NCBI GenBank assembly: GCA_964352775.1
Contig: CAYGTK010000001.1
Span: 16,777 to 80,776, forward strand
Direction of reading: 5' to 3'
Length of the DNA: 64,000 nt
Source of the DNA: CAYGTK01 sp964352775
GTDB taxonomy: Bacteria > Bacteroidota > Bacteroidia > Chitinophagales > CAIOSU01
Shown in pieces: positions 35,276-42,841 of the stretch (positions are counted from its first letter, which is position 1; every line of letters starts with the position of its first letter). The position numbers were made by a program, and so were the translations under genes. The notes under the pieces were generated by a model, which was not told where the DNA came from, searched no databases, and saw only the letters and a program-made list of their open reading frames with translations.

Positions 35276-38200
35276 ATGAGACATTTTTCACAACTACTCT
35301 TTTCACTTCTAGTCTGCTGCCCACTATGGGTGATGGCACAAGTAGACGGGGGCACCGTAGCTACTGAAGCTGGCGAAACCACCGTTTATACTTGCCCAGG
35401 AGATATGATGGCTGACCTTATCAGCTTTGACAGTACTACTACATCAACAGCTAACTACGCCTATGTAGTAACCGACGACAACAACATTATCCTAGGTTTA
35501 CCCCCGGGTGACATGGTCGATTTCGAAGGTGCCGGCGTTGGTAATTGCCGCCTTTGGGGATTGAGTTACACGGGTAATATCACTGCCATGATGGGTGACG
35601 ATGCAGCAGCGGTGAACCTTTCAGATGGCATGTTCCAATTATCTTCAAACTGGGTTACCGTAGTGCGCGACACACCTGTTACCACAACAGTAGCTACTGC
35701 AGCAGGAGAAACAAGAATATATACCTGCCCAGGTGACGGCATGCCCGATCTAATAAGTTTTGATAGCACAAGCACATCAAATGCCAACTTCCAATACGTA
35801 ATTACCGATGATAACAATATCATACTAGGACTACCTCCGGGCGATATGGCTGATTTTGAAGGCGCTGGAGTAGGTAATTGCCGTGTATGGGGGTTAAGCT
35901 ACACGGGAAACATTACCGCTATGATGGGTGACGATGCAGCAGCGGTTACTTTAACTGATGGCTGTTTCCAGCTGTCTTCTAATTGGGTAACTGTGGTGCG
36001 CGATGTACCTGTAGTTACTACTGTAGCTACTGAAACGGGTGCTACTATGATATATACTTGTCCAGGTGATGGTATTCCTGACTTAATGAGCTTTGATAGC
36101 GTAAGCACTTCAAACGCTAACTTTCAATATGTAGTAACCGATGATAACAATATTATCCTTGGACTACCTCCAGGCGATATGGTTGATTTTGAAGGTGCTG
36201 GCACAGGTAACTGCCGCGTATGGGGATTAAGCTACACGGGTAATATCACCGCTATGATGGGTGACGATGCTGCTGCTGTAACATTAACAGATGGTTGCTT
36301 TGAGTTGTCTTCTAACTTTGTAACTGTAATTCGCGATGTGCCTGTTTCAGGTATGGTTAGCACCGAAAGTGGAGAAACTACAGTTTACACTTGCCCAGGC
36401 GATGGTAATCCTGATATTATCAGCTTTGATAGTACTAATGCTACCAACTCGCTTTTCCAATATGTAATTACTGATGATAACAATATCATTCTAGGACTTC
36501 CTCCTGGCGATATGGCTGATTTTGAAGGTGCTGGTGTAGGTAACTGCCGTGTATGGGGATTGAGCTATACCGGAAACATTACAGCCATGATGGGCGACGA
36601 TGCTGCCGCAGTTATGTTAACGGACGGTTGCTTTGAGCTATCTTCTAACTGGATAACCGTAGTTCGCGATGTGCCTGCTACAACAACCGTTTCCTCACAA
36701 TCGGGTGCAACTACTATTTACACCTGCCCAGGAGACGGAATGCCTGACTTGATGAGATTTGATAGCGTAAGTACTTCTAATTCTAACTTCCAGTACGTGG
36801 TGACTGATGACAATAACATCATCCTTGGTCTGCCTCCAGGCGACATGGTCGATTTTGAAGGTGCTGGTGTAGGTAATTGCCGCGTATGGGGATTGAGCTA
36901 TACAGGTAACATCACCGCAATGATGGGTGACGATGCAGCAGCAGTTACGTTAACAGATGGTTGCTTTGAGTTATCTTCTAATTGGGTTACTGTTGTGCGC
37001 GATGTGCCTGTGGTTACTACTGTGGCTACGCAAATGGGCGCAACTATGGTATACACTTGCCCAGGTGATGGTATTCCAGATCTAATGCGTTTTGATAGCG
37101 TAAGTACTTCTAACGCTAACTTCCAGTATGTAGTTACTGATGATAACAACATCATACTAGGTTTACCTCCGGGCGACATGGTTGATTTTGATGGAGCAGG
37201 TGTAGGTAATTGCCGTGTATGGGGATTGAGCTATACGGGTAACATCACTGCTATGATGGGTGACGACGCTGCAGCAGTTACTTTAACAGATGGTTGCTTC
37301 GAGTTGTCTTCCAACTTTGTAACTATTTTTCGCGACGTGCCTACTTCAGGTACTGTAAGTGCTGAAAGCGGGGCTACTACAATTTACACTTGTCCTGGTG
37401 ATGGCAATCCTGACTTAATGCGTTTTGATAGCACGAACAACACCAACTCGCTTTTCCAATATGTAGTAACAGACGATAACAACATCATTCTAGGACTTCC
37501 TCCAGGTGATATGGTTGACTTTGAAGGTGCAGGTTTCGGAAATTGTCGCGTATGGGGATTAAGCTACACGGGTAGCATCACTGCAATGATGGGTGACGAT
37601 GCAGCAGCTGTTACTTTAACGGATGGTTGTTTCGAATTGTCTTCCAACTTTGTAACAGTAGTGCGCGACACTCCAGTAGTTACTACGGTAGCTATTGCAG
37701 GTGGTGCAACAGAAATAGATGTATGTCCAAGTGATGGCATTGCTGACGAAGTAGAATTTGAAAGCGTAAGCACTTCTATGGCTGCCTTCCAATATGTAGT
37801 GACGGATGAGAATAACATTATCCTAGGTCTTCCTCCAGGCAATATCGTTGATTTTGAAGGAGCTGGTAATGGTATCTGCCGTGTATGGGGATTGAGCTAC
37901 ACAGGCAACATTATCGCTTCAGCAGGAGATGACGCTGCGACCGTTAATTTAACGGATGGTTGCTTCAAATTGTCTTCTAACTTCGTAACCGTAAATCGCG
38001 ATAGCGCGGGTGCAGCATGTGCTACTTCGGTACGTAATATTGAAGACAACTTCTCGCTACGTTTATACCCTAACCCAGTAAGTTCTAACTTGAACATCGA
38101 CTTCCGCAGTGCGGATAGCGAGCCTGTACAAGTTCGTGTAATGAACATTACTGGTGCAGTAGTTAGCACTCAAGTGTTGCAGGGTGGGCAAGGAAACCGC

Positions 38201-38299
38201 AGTGTTTCGTTAACCGTAAATGATTACCCAAGCGGTATTTATATAGTGAATTTATTAAGCGGCAATAGTTTCAGTCAAGCGAAATTCTTGGTGCCTTAA
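35276..38299 (+). CDS. T9SS-secreted protein of eight tandem 111-residue repeats
   Basis: 1007 residues from ATG 35276 (signal peptide ending WVMAQ; ATG 35225 would place 17 polar residues before it). Residues 28-915 are eight head-to-tail units of exactly 111 residues, each with conserved pieces: YTCPGDG, TDDNNIILGLPPGDM, GNCRVWGLSYTG, AMMGDDAAAV, DGCFELSSNFVTV. Three cysteines per unit recur (unit 1 lacks the third). The C-terminal 80 residues (from about 925, 'LRLYPNPVSSNLNI' to 'GIYIVNLLSGNSFSQAKFLVP' region) form a type A T9SS sorting domain, so it is exported by the type IX system and attached or released at the surface. Likely an adhesin or matrix protein; no ligand known. Confidence 0.9.
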   Translation: MRHFSQLLFSLLVCCPLWVMAQVDGGTVATEAGETTVYTCPGDMMADLISFDSTTTSTANYAYVVTDDNNIILGLPPGDMVDFEGAGVGNCRLWGLSYTGNITAMMGDDAAAVNLSDGMFQLSSNWVTVVRDTPVTTTVATAAGETRIYTCPGDGMPDLISFDSTSTSNANFQYVITDDNNIILGLPPGDMADFEGAGVGNCRVWGLSYTGNITAMMGDDAAAVTLTDGCFQLSSNWVTVVRDVPVVTTVATETGATMIYTCPGDGIPDLMSFDSVSTSNANFQYVVTDDNNIILGLPPGDMVDFEGAGTGNCRVWGLSYTGNITAMMGDDAAAVTLTDGCFELSSNFVTVIRDVPVSGMVSTESGETTVYTCPGDGNPDIISFDSTNATNSLFQYVITDDNNIILGLPPGDMADFEGAGVGNCRVWGLSYTGNITAMMGDDAAAVMLTDGCFELSSNWITVVRDVPATTTVSSQSGATTIYTCPGDGMPDLMRFDSVSTSNSNFQYVVTDDNNIILGLPPGDMVDFEGAGVGNCRVWGLSYTGNITAMMGDDAAAVTLTDGCFELSSNWVTVVRDVPVVTTVATQMGATMVYTCPGDGIPDLMRFDSVSTSNANFQYVVTDDNNIILGLPPGDMVDFDGAGVGNCRVWGLSYTGNITAMMGDDAAAVTLTDGCFELSSNFVTIFRDVPTSGTVSAESGATTIYTCPGDGNPDLMRFDSTNNTNSLFQYVVTDDNNIILGLPPGDMVDFEGAGFGNCRVWGLSYTGSITAMMGDDAAAVTLTDGCFELSSNFVTVVRDTPVVTTVAIAGGATEIDVCPSDGIADEVEFESVSTSMAAFQYVVTDENNIILGLPPGNIVDFEGAGNGICRVWGLSYTGNIIASAGDDAATVNLTDGCFKLSSNFVTVNRDSAGAACATSVRNIEDNFSLRLYPNPVSSNLNIDFRSADSEPVQVRVMNITGAVVSTQVLQGGQGNRSVSLTVNDYPSGIYIVNLLSGNSFSQAKFLVP
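35357..38020 (+). repeat. Eight 333-bp in-frame tandem repeats with a three-unit higher-order period
   Basis: Units begin at 35357, 35690, 36023, 36356, 36689, 37022, 37355 and 37688, always 333 bp apart with no indels. Marker residues pair units 2/5 (GMPD), 3/6 (GIPD) and 4/7 (GNPD, NSLFQYV), which shows that a 999-bp three-unit block was duplicated. Synonymous positions differ, so copies are not recent. Confidence 0.95.
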
Positions 38300-38323
38300 T
38301 TTTAAGATAAGGTTTAGTATTTG

Positions 38324-38356
38324 GCCCTGTGTTGTATTCAGCACAGGGCTTTTTTT
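38324..38356 (+). terminator. Terminator after the T9SS repeat protein
   Basis: 8-bp stem (GCCCTGTG 38324-38331, CACAGGGC 38342-38349) followed by seven T. Confidence 0.88.
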
Positions 38357-38405
38357 GTCCCTAAGCAACAAACCGCTATTTTCAGGGCGCAACAAAAAAA
38401 CAGAG

Positions 38406-39173
38406 ATGGCAATTCAAGATAAGTTCAGTCTATCGGGCAAAGTGGCTGTGATAACAGGAGCAAGTAAGGGTATTGGTGAAAGTATGGCCCGAGCCTTTGG
38501 CGAGGCAGGCGCAAAAGTCGTGATCAGTAGCAGAAAACAAGAAGCTCTAGACGTAGTAGCTGCTTCGTTCAAAGAGGCTGGAATTGATGTGTTGGCTGTA
38601 GCTGCCAATGTGGGCAATATGAAGGACAATAAGCGACTGGTTGAAGCCACGCTAGACCACTTTGGTGGTATAGATATTTTGGTGAATAATGCAGCGGCTA
38701 ACCCTGTATTCGGACCCGCTTTACAAACGGAAGAATGGGCTTTTGATAAGATCATGAACGTGAACGTGAAAGGCCCATTTGAGTTGGCGAAAAAGTGCTA
38801 CCCATCCATGAAAGAACGTGGCGGAGGCTCTATCATCAATATCAGTAGTGTGGGTGGTATTCGTCCTGAATTTGGCTTGGGAATATATAGCGTAAGTAAG
38901 GCTTCCTTAATATCACTTACCAAGGTATTGGCAAAAGAATGGGGAGTAGATAAAATACGTGCCAACGTAATCTGTCCAGGCTTGATTAAAACCAAATTCA
39001 GCGAAGCATTGTGGAAGAACGACGATATATCTGATATGGTCATGCAACACCTATCAATTAAAGAATTTGGCGAACCAGAGGATATTGCTGCTTTAGCATT
39101 ATACCTTGCCGCCGATGCTGGCCGATACGCCACAGGCGGTGTGTTTACTAGCGATGCTGGACTGACTATCTAA
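38406..39173 (+). CDS. SDR family oxidoreductase (LvaD/DHRS4-like)
   Basis: 255 residues from ATG 38406. Classical SDR: cofactor motif TGASKGIG at 17-24, NNAAANP at 94-100, Ser at 147/148, and the catalytic Tyr161-xxx-Lys165 (YSVSK), with 'NVICPGLIKTKFSEALW' afterwards. The NNAAANPVFGP stretch is shared with DHRS4-like carbonyl reductases. First gene of a four-gene cluster with an acyl-CoA dehydrogenase and an APH-like kinase; in that setting a role like Pseudomonas LvaD (reducing 4-ketoacyl-CoA to 4-hydroxyacyl-CoA) is inferred. Starts downstream of a terminator. Confidence 0.9.
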   Translation: MAIQDKFSLSGKVAVITGASKGIGESMARAFGEAGAKVVISSRKQEALDVVAASFKEAGIDVLAVAANVGNMKDNKRLVEATLDHFGGIDILVNNAAANPVFGPALQTEEWAFDKIMNVNVKGPFELAKKCYPSMKERGGGSIINISSVGGIRPEFGLGIYSVSKASLISLTKVLAKEWGVDKIRANVICPGLIKTKFSEALWKNDDISDMVMQHLSIKEFGEPEDIAALALYLAADAGRYATGGVFTSDAGLTI

Positions 39174-39207
39174 ACCTTCTTTTTTAAAGAACCCCAAAGA
39201 AAACGAT

Positions 39208-40422
39208 ATGGTAGAACTATTTGCTACAGAGAAGCTGAAAGGCATTTACCCTAAAATAGAAGCCCTGTTAGAGAAGGAGATATATCCGAATGAGCAGCGT
39301 TTCATGAATCAACCTTTTAAGCAGACAGAGCAGGAACTAAAAGCCGTTCGCGAGAAGGTTAAAGAAATGGGATTATGGAATATAGCCCTCTCAGAACACC
39401 ATGGAGGTGTGGGATTGACTTTGATGGAATTCGCCCAATTAAGCGAACTGTTGGGCCGCACACCAGTTGGGCACTACCTGTTTAATTGCCAAGCACCTGA
39501 TATAGGGAATATCGAATTAATGAGCGCCTTTGCTTCCGATGAGTTGAAGACGAAATACTTACAACCACTTTTGGATGGTGACATCCGAAGCTGTTTCAGC
39601 ATGACCGAACCAGCTTTGGCGGGAAGTAACCCTATCCTGATGCATACCAATGCTGTAAAGGATGGAAATGACTATGTGATAAACGGTAGAAAGTGGTTCA
39701 CCACCGCCGCCGATGGTGCTGATTTTGCCATTGTAATGGCGGTAACCAACCCCGATGCTGGCACCTACCAAAAGGCGAGTATGATAGTGGTGTCAACTGA
39801 TAATCCTGGCTTTAGGTTGCTACGCAACATTCCAATTATGGGCGAGCCTGGGGAAGGCTATTTGAGCCATGCGGAGATAGATTATGTGGATTGCCGTGTA
39901 CCCGAAAGCAATATTATTGGTGGAGAAGGAATGGGCTTTGCCTTAGCACAAGAACGCTTAGGGCCTGGACGAATACATCATTGTATGCGCTGGATAGGAA
40001 TCTGTGAACGTGCTTTTGAAATGATGTGTAAACGTGCAGCAGAACGCGACTTAGGCGGCGGTAAAAAACTAGGTCATCAACAAACCATCCAGAATTGGAT
40101 CGCTGAAAGCAGAGCTGAAATTGATGCAGCACGTTTAATGGTACTACATACTGCTCATGGAATGGAGCAGCACGGCGCAAAAGCCGTTCGTAATCAAATA
40201 AGCACTATCAAGTTTATGGTGGCCAATACCTTGCAGAAGGTTCTAGATAGAGCCATTCAAACCCATGGCGCCTTGGGTATTACCGACGACCTGTTGTTAT
40301 CTTTCTGGTTCCGCCACGAAAGAGGAGCTAGGATCTATGATGGACCAGATGAAGTACATAAGTCAGTACTGGCCCGTTCTATTTTGAAGCAATATGGTTT
40401 GGATAGTAAAAGAAGTAAATGA
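39208..40422 (+). CDS. Acyl-CoA dehydrogenase (ACAD10/11, LvaC-like)
   Basis: 404 residues. Three-domain ACAD fold: helical N-domain (about 1-130), FAD-binding beta-domain ('CFSMTEPALAGSNP' about 130-143, 'GRKWFTTAADGADFAIVM'), and C-domain ('AQERLGPGRIHHCMRWIGICERAFEMMCKRA', 'QTHGALGITDDL', 'RIYDGPDEVHKSVLARSIL'). The text ALAGSNP and 'RxHHCMRWIG' are typical of the ACAD10/11 subgroup. In the LvaC/ACAD11 chemistry this enzyme eliminates phosphate from a 4-phosphoacyl-CoA and rehydrates to 3-hydroxyacyl-CoA. The kinase needed for that is the next gene. Confidence 0.92.
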   Translation: MVELFATEKLKGIYPKIEALLEKEIYPNEQRFMNQPFKQTEQELKAVREKVKEMGLWNIALSEHHGGVGLTLMEFAQLSELLGRTPVGHYLFNCQAPDIGNIELMSAFASDELKTKYLQPLLDGDIRSCFSMTEPALAGSNPILMHTNAVKDGNDYVINGRKWFTTAADGADFAIVMAVTNPDAGTYQKASMIVVSTDNPGFRLLRNIPIMGEPGEGYLSHAEIDYVDCRVPESNIIGGEGMGFALAQERLGPGRIHHCMRWIGICERAFEMMCKRAAERDLGGGKKLGHQQTIQNWIAESRAEIDAARLMVLHTAHGMEQHGAKAVRNQISTIKFMVANTLQKVLDRAIQTHGALGITDDLLLSFWFRHERGARIYDGPDEVHKSVLARSILKQYGLDSKRSK

Positions 40423-40478
40423 TCTAGATATATATAGCAACGGACATCCGGAAATGCGATGAACTGGAGTAATCTAAA

Positions 40479-41486
40479 GTGGTCAGTTTCCTAGAAGACC
40501 AATTGGATGATGCACCAAAGGAGATAGAGGTAAAGCAATTCCCCAGCGGGTTTTCTAACCTTACTTATCTAATAACGGCTGGTGAAAAAGAATACGTTTT
40601 ACGTCGTCCTCCATTTGGTGCCAACATTAAGTCGGCACACGACATGGGCAGGGAGTTCAAGGTGTTGAGCCTATTGAAACCGCACTTTGATAAAGTACCT
40701 GCTCCAACTCTTTATTGCGAAGATGACGAAGTGCTTGGCGCACCTTTCTACATGATGGAACGAGTGAAGGGATTGATTCTTCGAAATAGCGTTCCTGATG
40801 GAGTAGATCTAAGTGAAGCGAAAGTTAATGCGCTTTCAAAAAGAAAAGTAGAGCAATTGGCTCAATTGCATAGTCTCGATCTAGAGACTACTGGATTAAA
40901 AGATTTCGGTAAACCAGAGGGGTACATCCAACGTCAAGTAGAAGGATGGATAAAACGCTATTACAATGCCGAAACGGACACCATTGAAGGAATGAATGCT
41001 TTAGCAGAATGGATGCCCAAAAATATGCCCGATAGCGCAGAAGCGGCTTTCATTCACAACGATTACAAGTACGATAACTTGGTTCTTAACCCAGAAACCT
41101 TAGAAATTGAGGCTATACTAGATTGGGAAATGGCAACTGTTGGTCATCCTTTAATGGACTTGGGTACTACTCTAGGCTACTGGGCGGAAGCAAAAGATTC
41201 CGATATGCTTAAGCCTTTTAACTTGACCTGGTTACCTGGTAATTTAGATCGCCAGCAGGTGGTAGACCATTATAGCAAGCAAGTGAACAAAGAGCTAAAG
41301 GATATTCTATTCTACTACGTGTTCGGTCTATTCAAAATAGGAGTGATAGGGCAGCAGATATATGCCCGTTTCAAAAAAGGCTTAACAAAAGACCCTCGTT
41401 TCGGGTTCTTGATATATATCGTTAAAGAGGCCTCCAAAAATGGAATGAAAGCCTTAGATAAAGACCGTATAAGTAACCTTAACTAG
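40479..41486 (+). CDS. APH-like phosphotransferase (LvaA / ACAD11 kinase-domain type)
   Basis: 335 residues. Kinase core with Lys/Arg-rich 'YVLRRPP' early, Brenner's motif HNDYKYDN at 193-200 (Asp195 catalytic, Asn200) and DWE at 215-217 for metal binding, then 'ATVGHPLMDLGTTLGYW'. Closest style is the phosphotransferase half of ACAD10/11 and LvaA, which phosphorylates 4-hydroxyacyl-CoA. The frame opens with GTG 40479; an in-frame stop at 40470 blocks extension. A plausible ATG start exists at 40459 one frame away (N-terminus MNWSNLK), so a 1-nt deletion in the A-run before 40479 is possible. Expected position between dehydrogenase and 3-hydroxyacyl-CoA dehydrogenase-like gene. Confidence 0.88.
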   Translation: MVSFLEDQLDDAPKEIEVKQFPSGFSNLTYLITAGEKEYVLRRPPFGANIKSAHDMGREFKVLSLLKPHFDKVPAPTLYCEDDEVLGAPFYMMERVKGLILRNSVPDGVDLSEAKVNALSKRKVEQLAQLHSLDLETTGLKDFGKPEGYIQRQVEGWIKRYYNAETDTIEGMNALAEWMPKNMPDSAEAAFIHNDYKYDNLVLNPETLEIEAILDWEMATVGHPLMDLGTTLGYWAEAKDSDMLKPFNLTWLPGNLDRQQVVDHYSKQVNKELKDILFYYVFGLFKIGVIGQQIYARFKKGLTKDPRFGFLIYIVKEASKNGMKALDKDRISNLN

Positions 41487-41490
41487 TACC

Positions 41491-42384
41491 ATGCTGAAAT
41501 TTGAAGACCTAAAGAACATCACTATTCTTGGAGCTGGAACACTCGGCTTACGAGTCGGGCTGCAGTCAGCCGTAAGCGGCTACAATGTAGTGATATTTGA
41601 TATTAAGGAAGAAGCGCTTGAAAAGGCGAAAGTGATCCACCAGAAAATCCTGAACCACTTGGTGCGCCATGGGAGAATACTAGCCGACGAGATACCACAA
41701 ATAGTAAACAGGATCACGTGGACCACAAGCGCGGAAGAAGCAGCTAAAGATGCCGACCTGATAAACGAATCTGTAATAGAAGAGGCGGACATCAAGAACA
41801 AGGTATGGGAGCAATTCGGGAAACTATGCCCTGAAAAAACCATTTTTACTACTAATACTAGCTACATGCTACCCAGCATGTTCGCTGCCATTAGTGGCCG
41901 CCCAGAGCAGTTCTGCGCTTATCACTTTCACGATGTGTTTACGGCTAATGTTGTAGACATTATGCCACATCCTGGCACTTCGCAAGAGGTGATCGATCTA
42001 TTGATGGAACTTGGAACAAAGTTAGAGCAAGTGCCTGTGTTCGTTAAGCGTGAGAACCCTGGTTATATTTTCAATCAGATGCTAATGGCAGTGCTAGGTG
42101 CTGCTGGTGCATTGGTTACATATGATGTAGCCAGCATTCACGATGTGGACCGTAGTTGGATGGGTAACTTCAAAATGCCAATCGGTCCATTTGGTATAAT
42201 GGATGAAATAGGCTTGGATACCGCTTGGCATGTAGTTCATGTTCGCAAAGATGAACGAAGCGTAAAATTCGCGGAGCTACTTAAAAGCTATCTAGATGCA
42301 GGCAAATTAGGAATGAAATCTGGCGAAGGGTTTTATACCTACCCTAAGCCAGCCTATGCACAACCTGATTTTTTGATGGGTTAG
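41491..42384 (+). CDS. Divergent 3-hydroxyacyl-CoA dehydrogenase-like protein
   Basis: 297 residues. NAD-binding GAGTLG at 14-19 and the overall two-domain 3HCDH layout are clear, but the catalytic motifs are altered: NTSY instead of NTSS (122-125), His145 kept in YHFHDV where HFFNP is usual, Asp156 where the His-activating Glu is expected, Asn195 kept. The fold therefore fits an L-3-hydroxyacyl-CoA dehydrogenase acting on an unusual substrate. It lies 4 nt after the kinase gene, closing the cluster. A canonical relative is encoded at 51881-52732. Confidence 0.82.
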   Translation: MLKFEDLKNITILGAGTLGLRVGLQSAVSGYNVVIFDIKEEALEKAKVIHQKILNHLVRHGRILADEIPQIVNRITWTTSAEEAAKDADLINESVIEEADIKNKVWEQFGKLCPEKTIFTTNTSYMLPSMFAAISGRPEQFCAYHFHDVFTANVVDIMPHPGTSQEVIDLLMELGTKLEQVPVFVKRENPGYIFNQMLMAVLGAAGALVTYDVASIHDVDRSWMGNFKMPIGPFGIMDEIGLDTAWHVVHVRKDERSVKFAELLKSYLDAGKLGMKSGEGFYTYPKPAYAQPDFLMG

Positions 42385-42387
42385 AAT

Positions 42388-42798
42388 TTACCCTTTCAAT
42401 CTACCAGCTATGAGCCCGCCCACATAGGCAGAGGGTAGATAAATCAGGATGTCTGTGATGCCCATCCATAATGGAGGGTGAATGATAAAAAACAATCCTA
42501 TTCCCACCAGCGTAAAAATTGCTCCAATTATAATAGCAGGTCTTATGCTTGTACCCTTATTAATTAAAACTGCTGTTGCAGCACCAAGCATTACGCCAAG
42601 TAAGTGACCAAAAATAACCCAGACAAGTGCGCCAGCGGGCTGGGCATCATGGTATGCCCTCATTTCTTCAGCGGTGGCGTCCATGCTCGGAAATTCTCCT
42701 ACAATCGGAAAAATATTGTGACCAACTTCCTCCATGATGCCCACTAGTGTGCCTGCTATGAGCATGCCGGCTATCACGGCTAAAATTGTACGTAACAT
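42388..42798 (-). CDS. Small four-helix membrane protein of unknown function
   Basis: 136 residues, four hydrophobic segments (about 4-24, 55-80, 86-105, 110-132). A Glu/His-bearing loop (MEEVGHNIFP) follows the first helix. No family recognised with confidence. Convergent with the 3HCDH-like gene (3 nt apart) and 43 nt downstream of uvrA in the same direction. Confidence 0.75.
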   Translation of the reverse strand: MLRTILAVIAGMLIAGTLVGIMEEVGHNIFPIVGEFPSMDATAEEMRAYHDAQPAGALVWVIFGHLLGVMLGAATAVLINKGTSIRPAIIIGAIFTLVGIGLFFIIHPPLWMGITDILIYLPSAYVGGLIAGRLKG

Positions 42799-42841
42799 GA
42801 TTTAAAGGTTGATGAACTATGAATTTACAAAAATCTGATGA

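Noticed and set aside
35357..38020. Regular repeats as a CRISPR or VNTR array
   Set aside because: Units are 333 bp, fully coding and without spacers; they are protein repeats.
35566..38169. Five long antisense reading frames over the T9SS repeat gene
   Set aside because: They repeat with the 333-bp period and mirror the sense codons; they have no promoter, no signal and no family resemblance.
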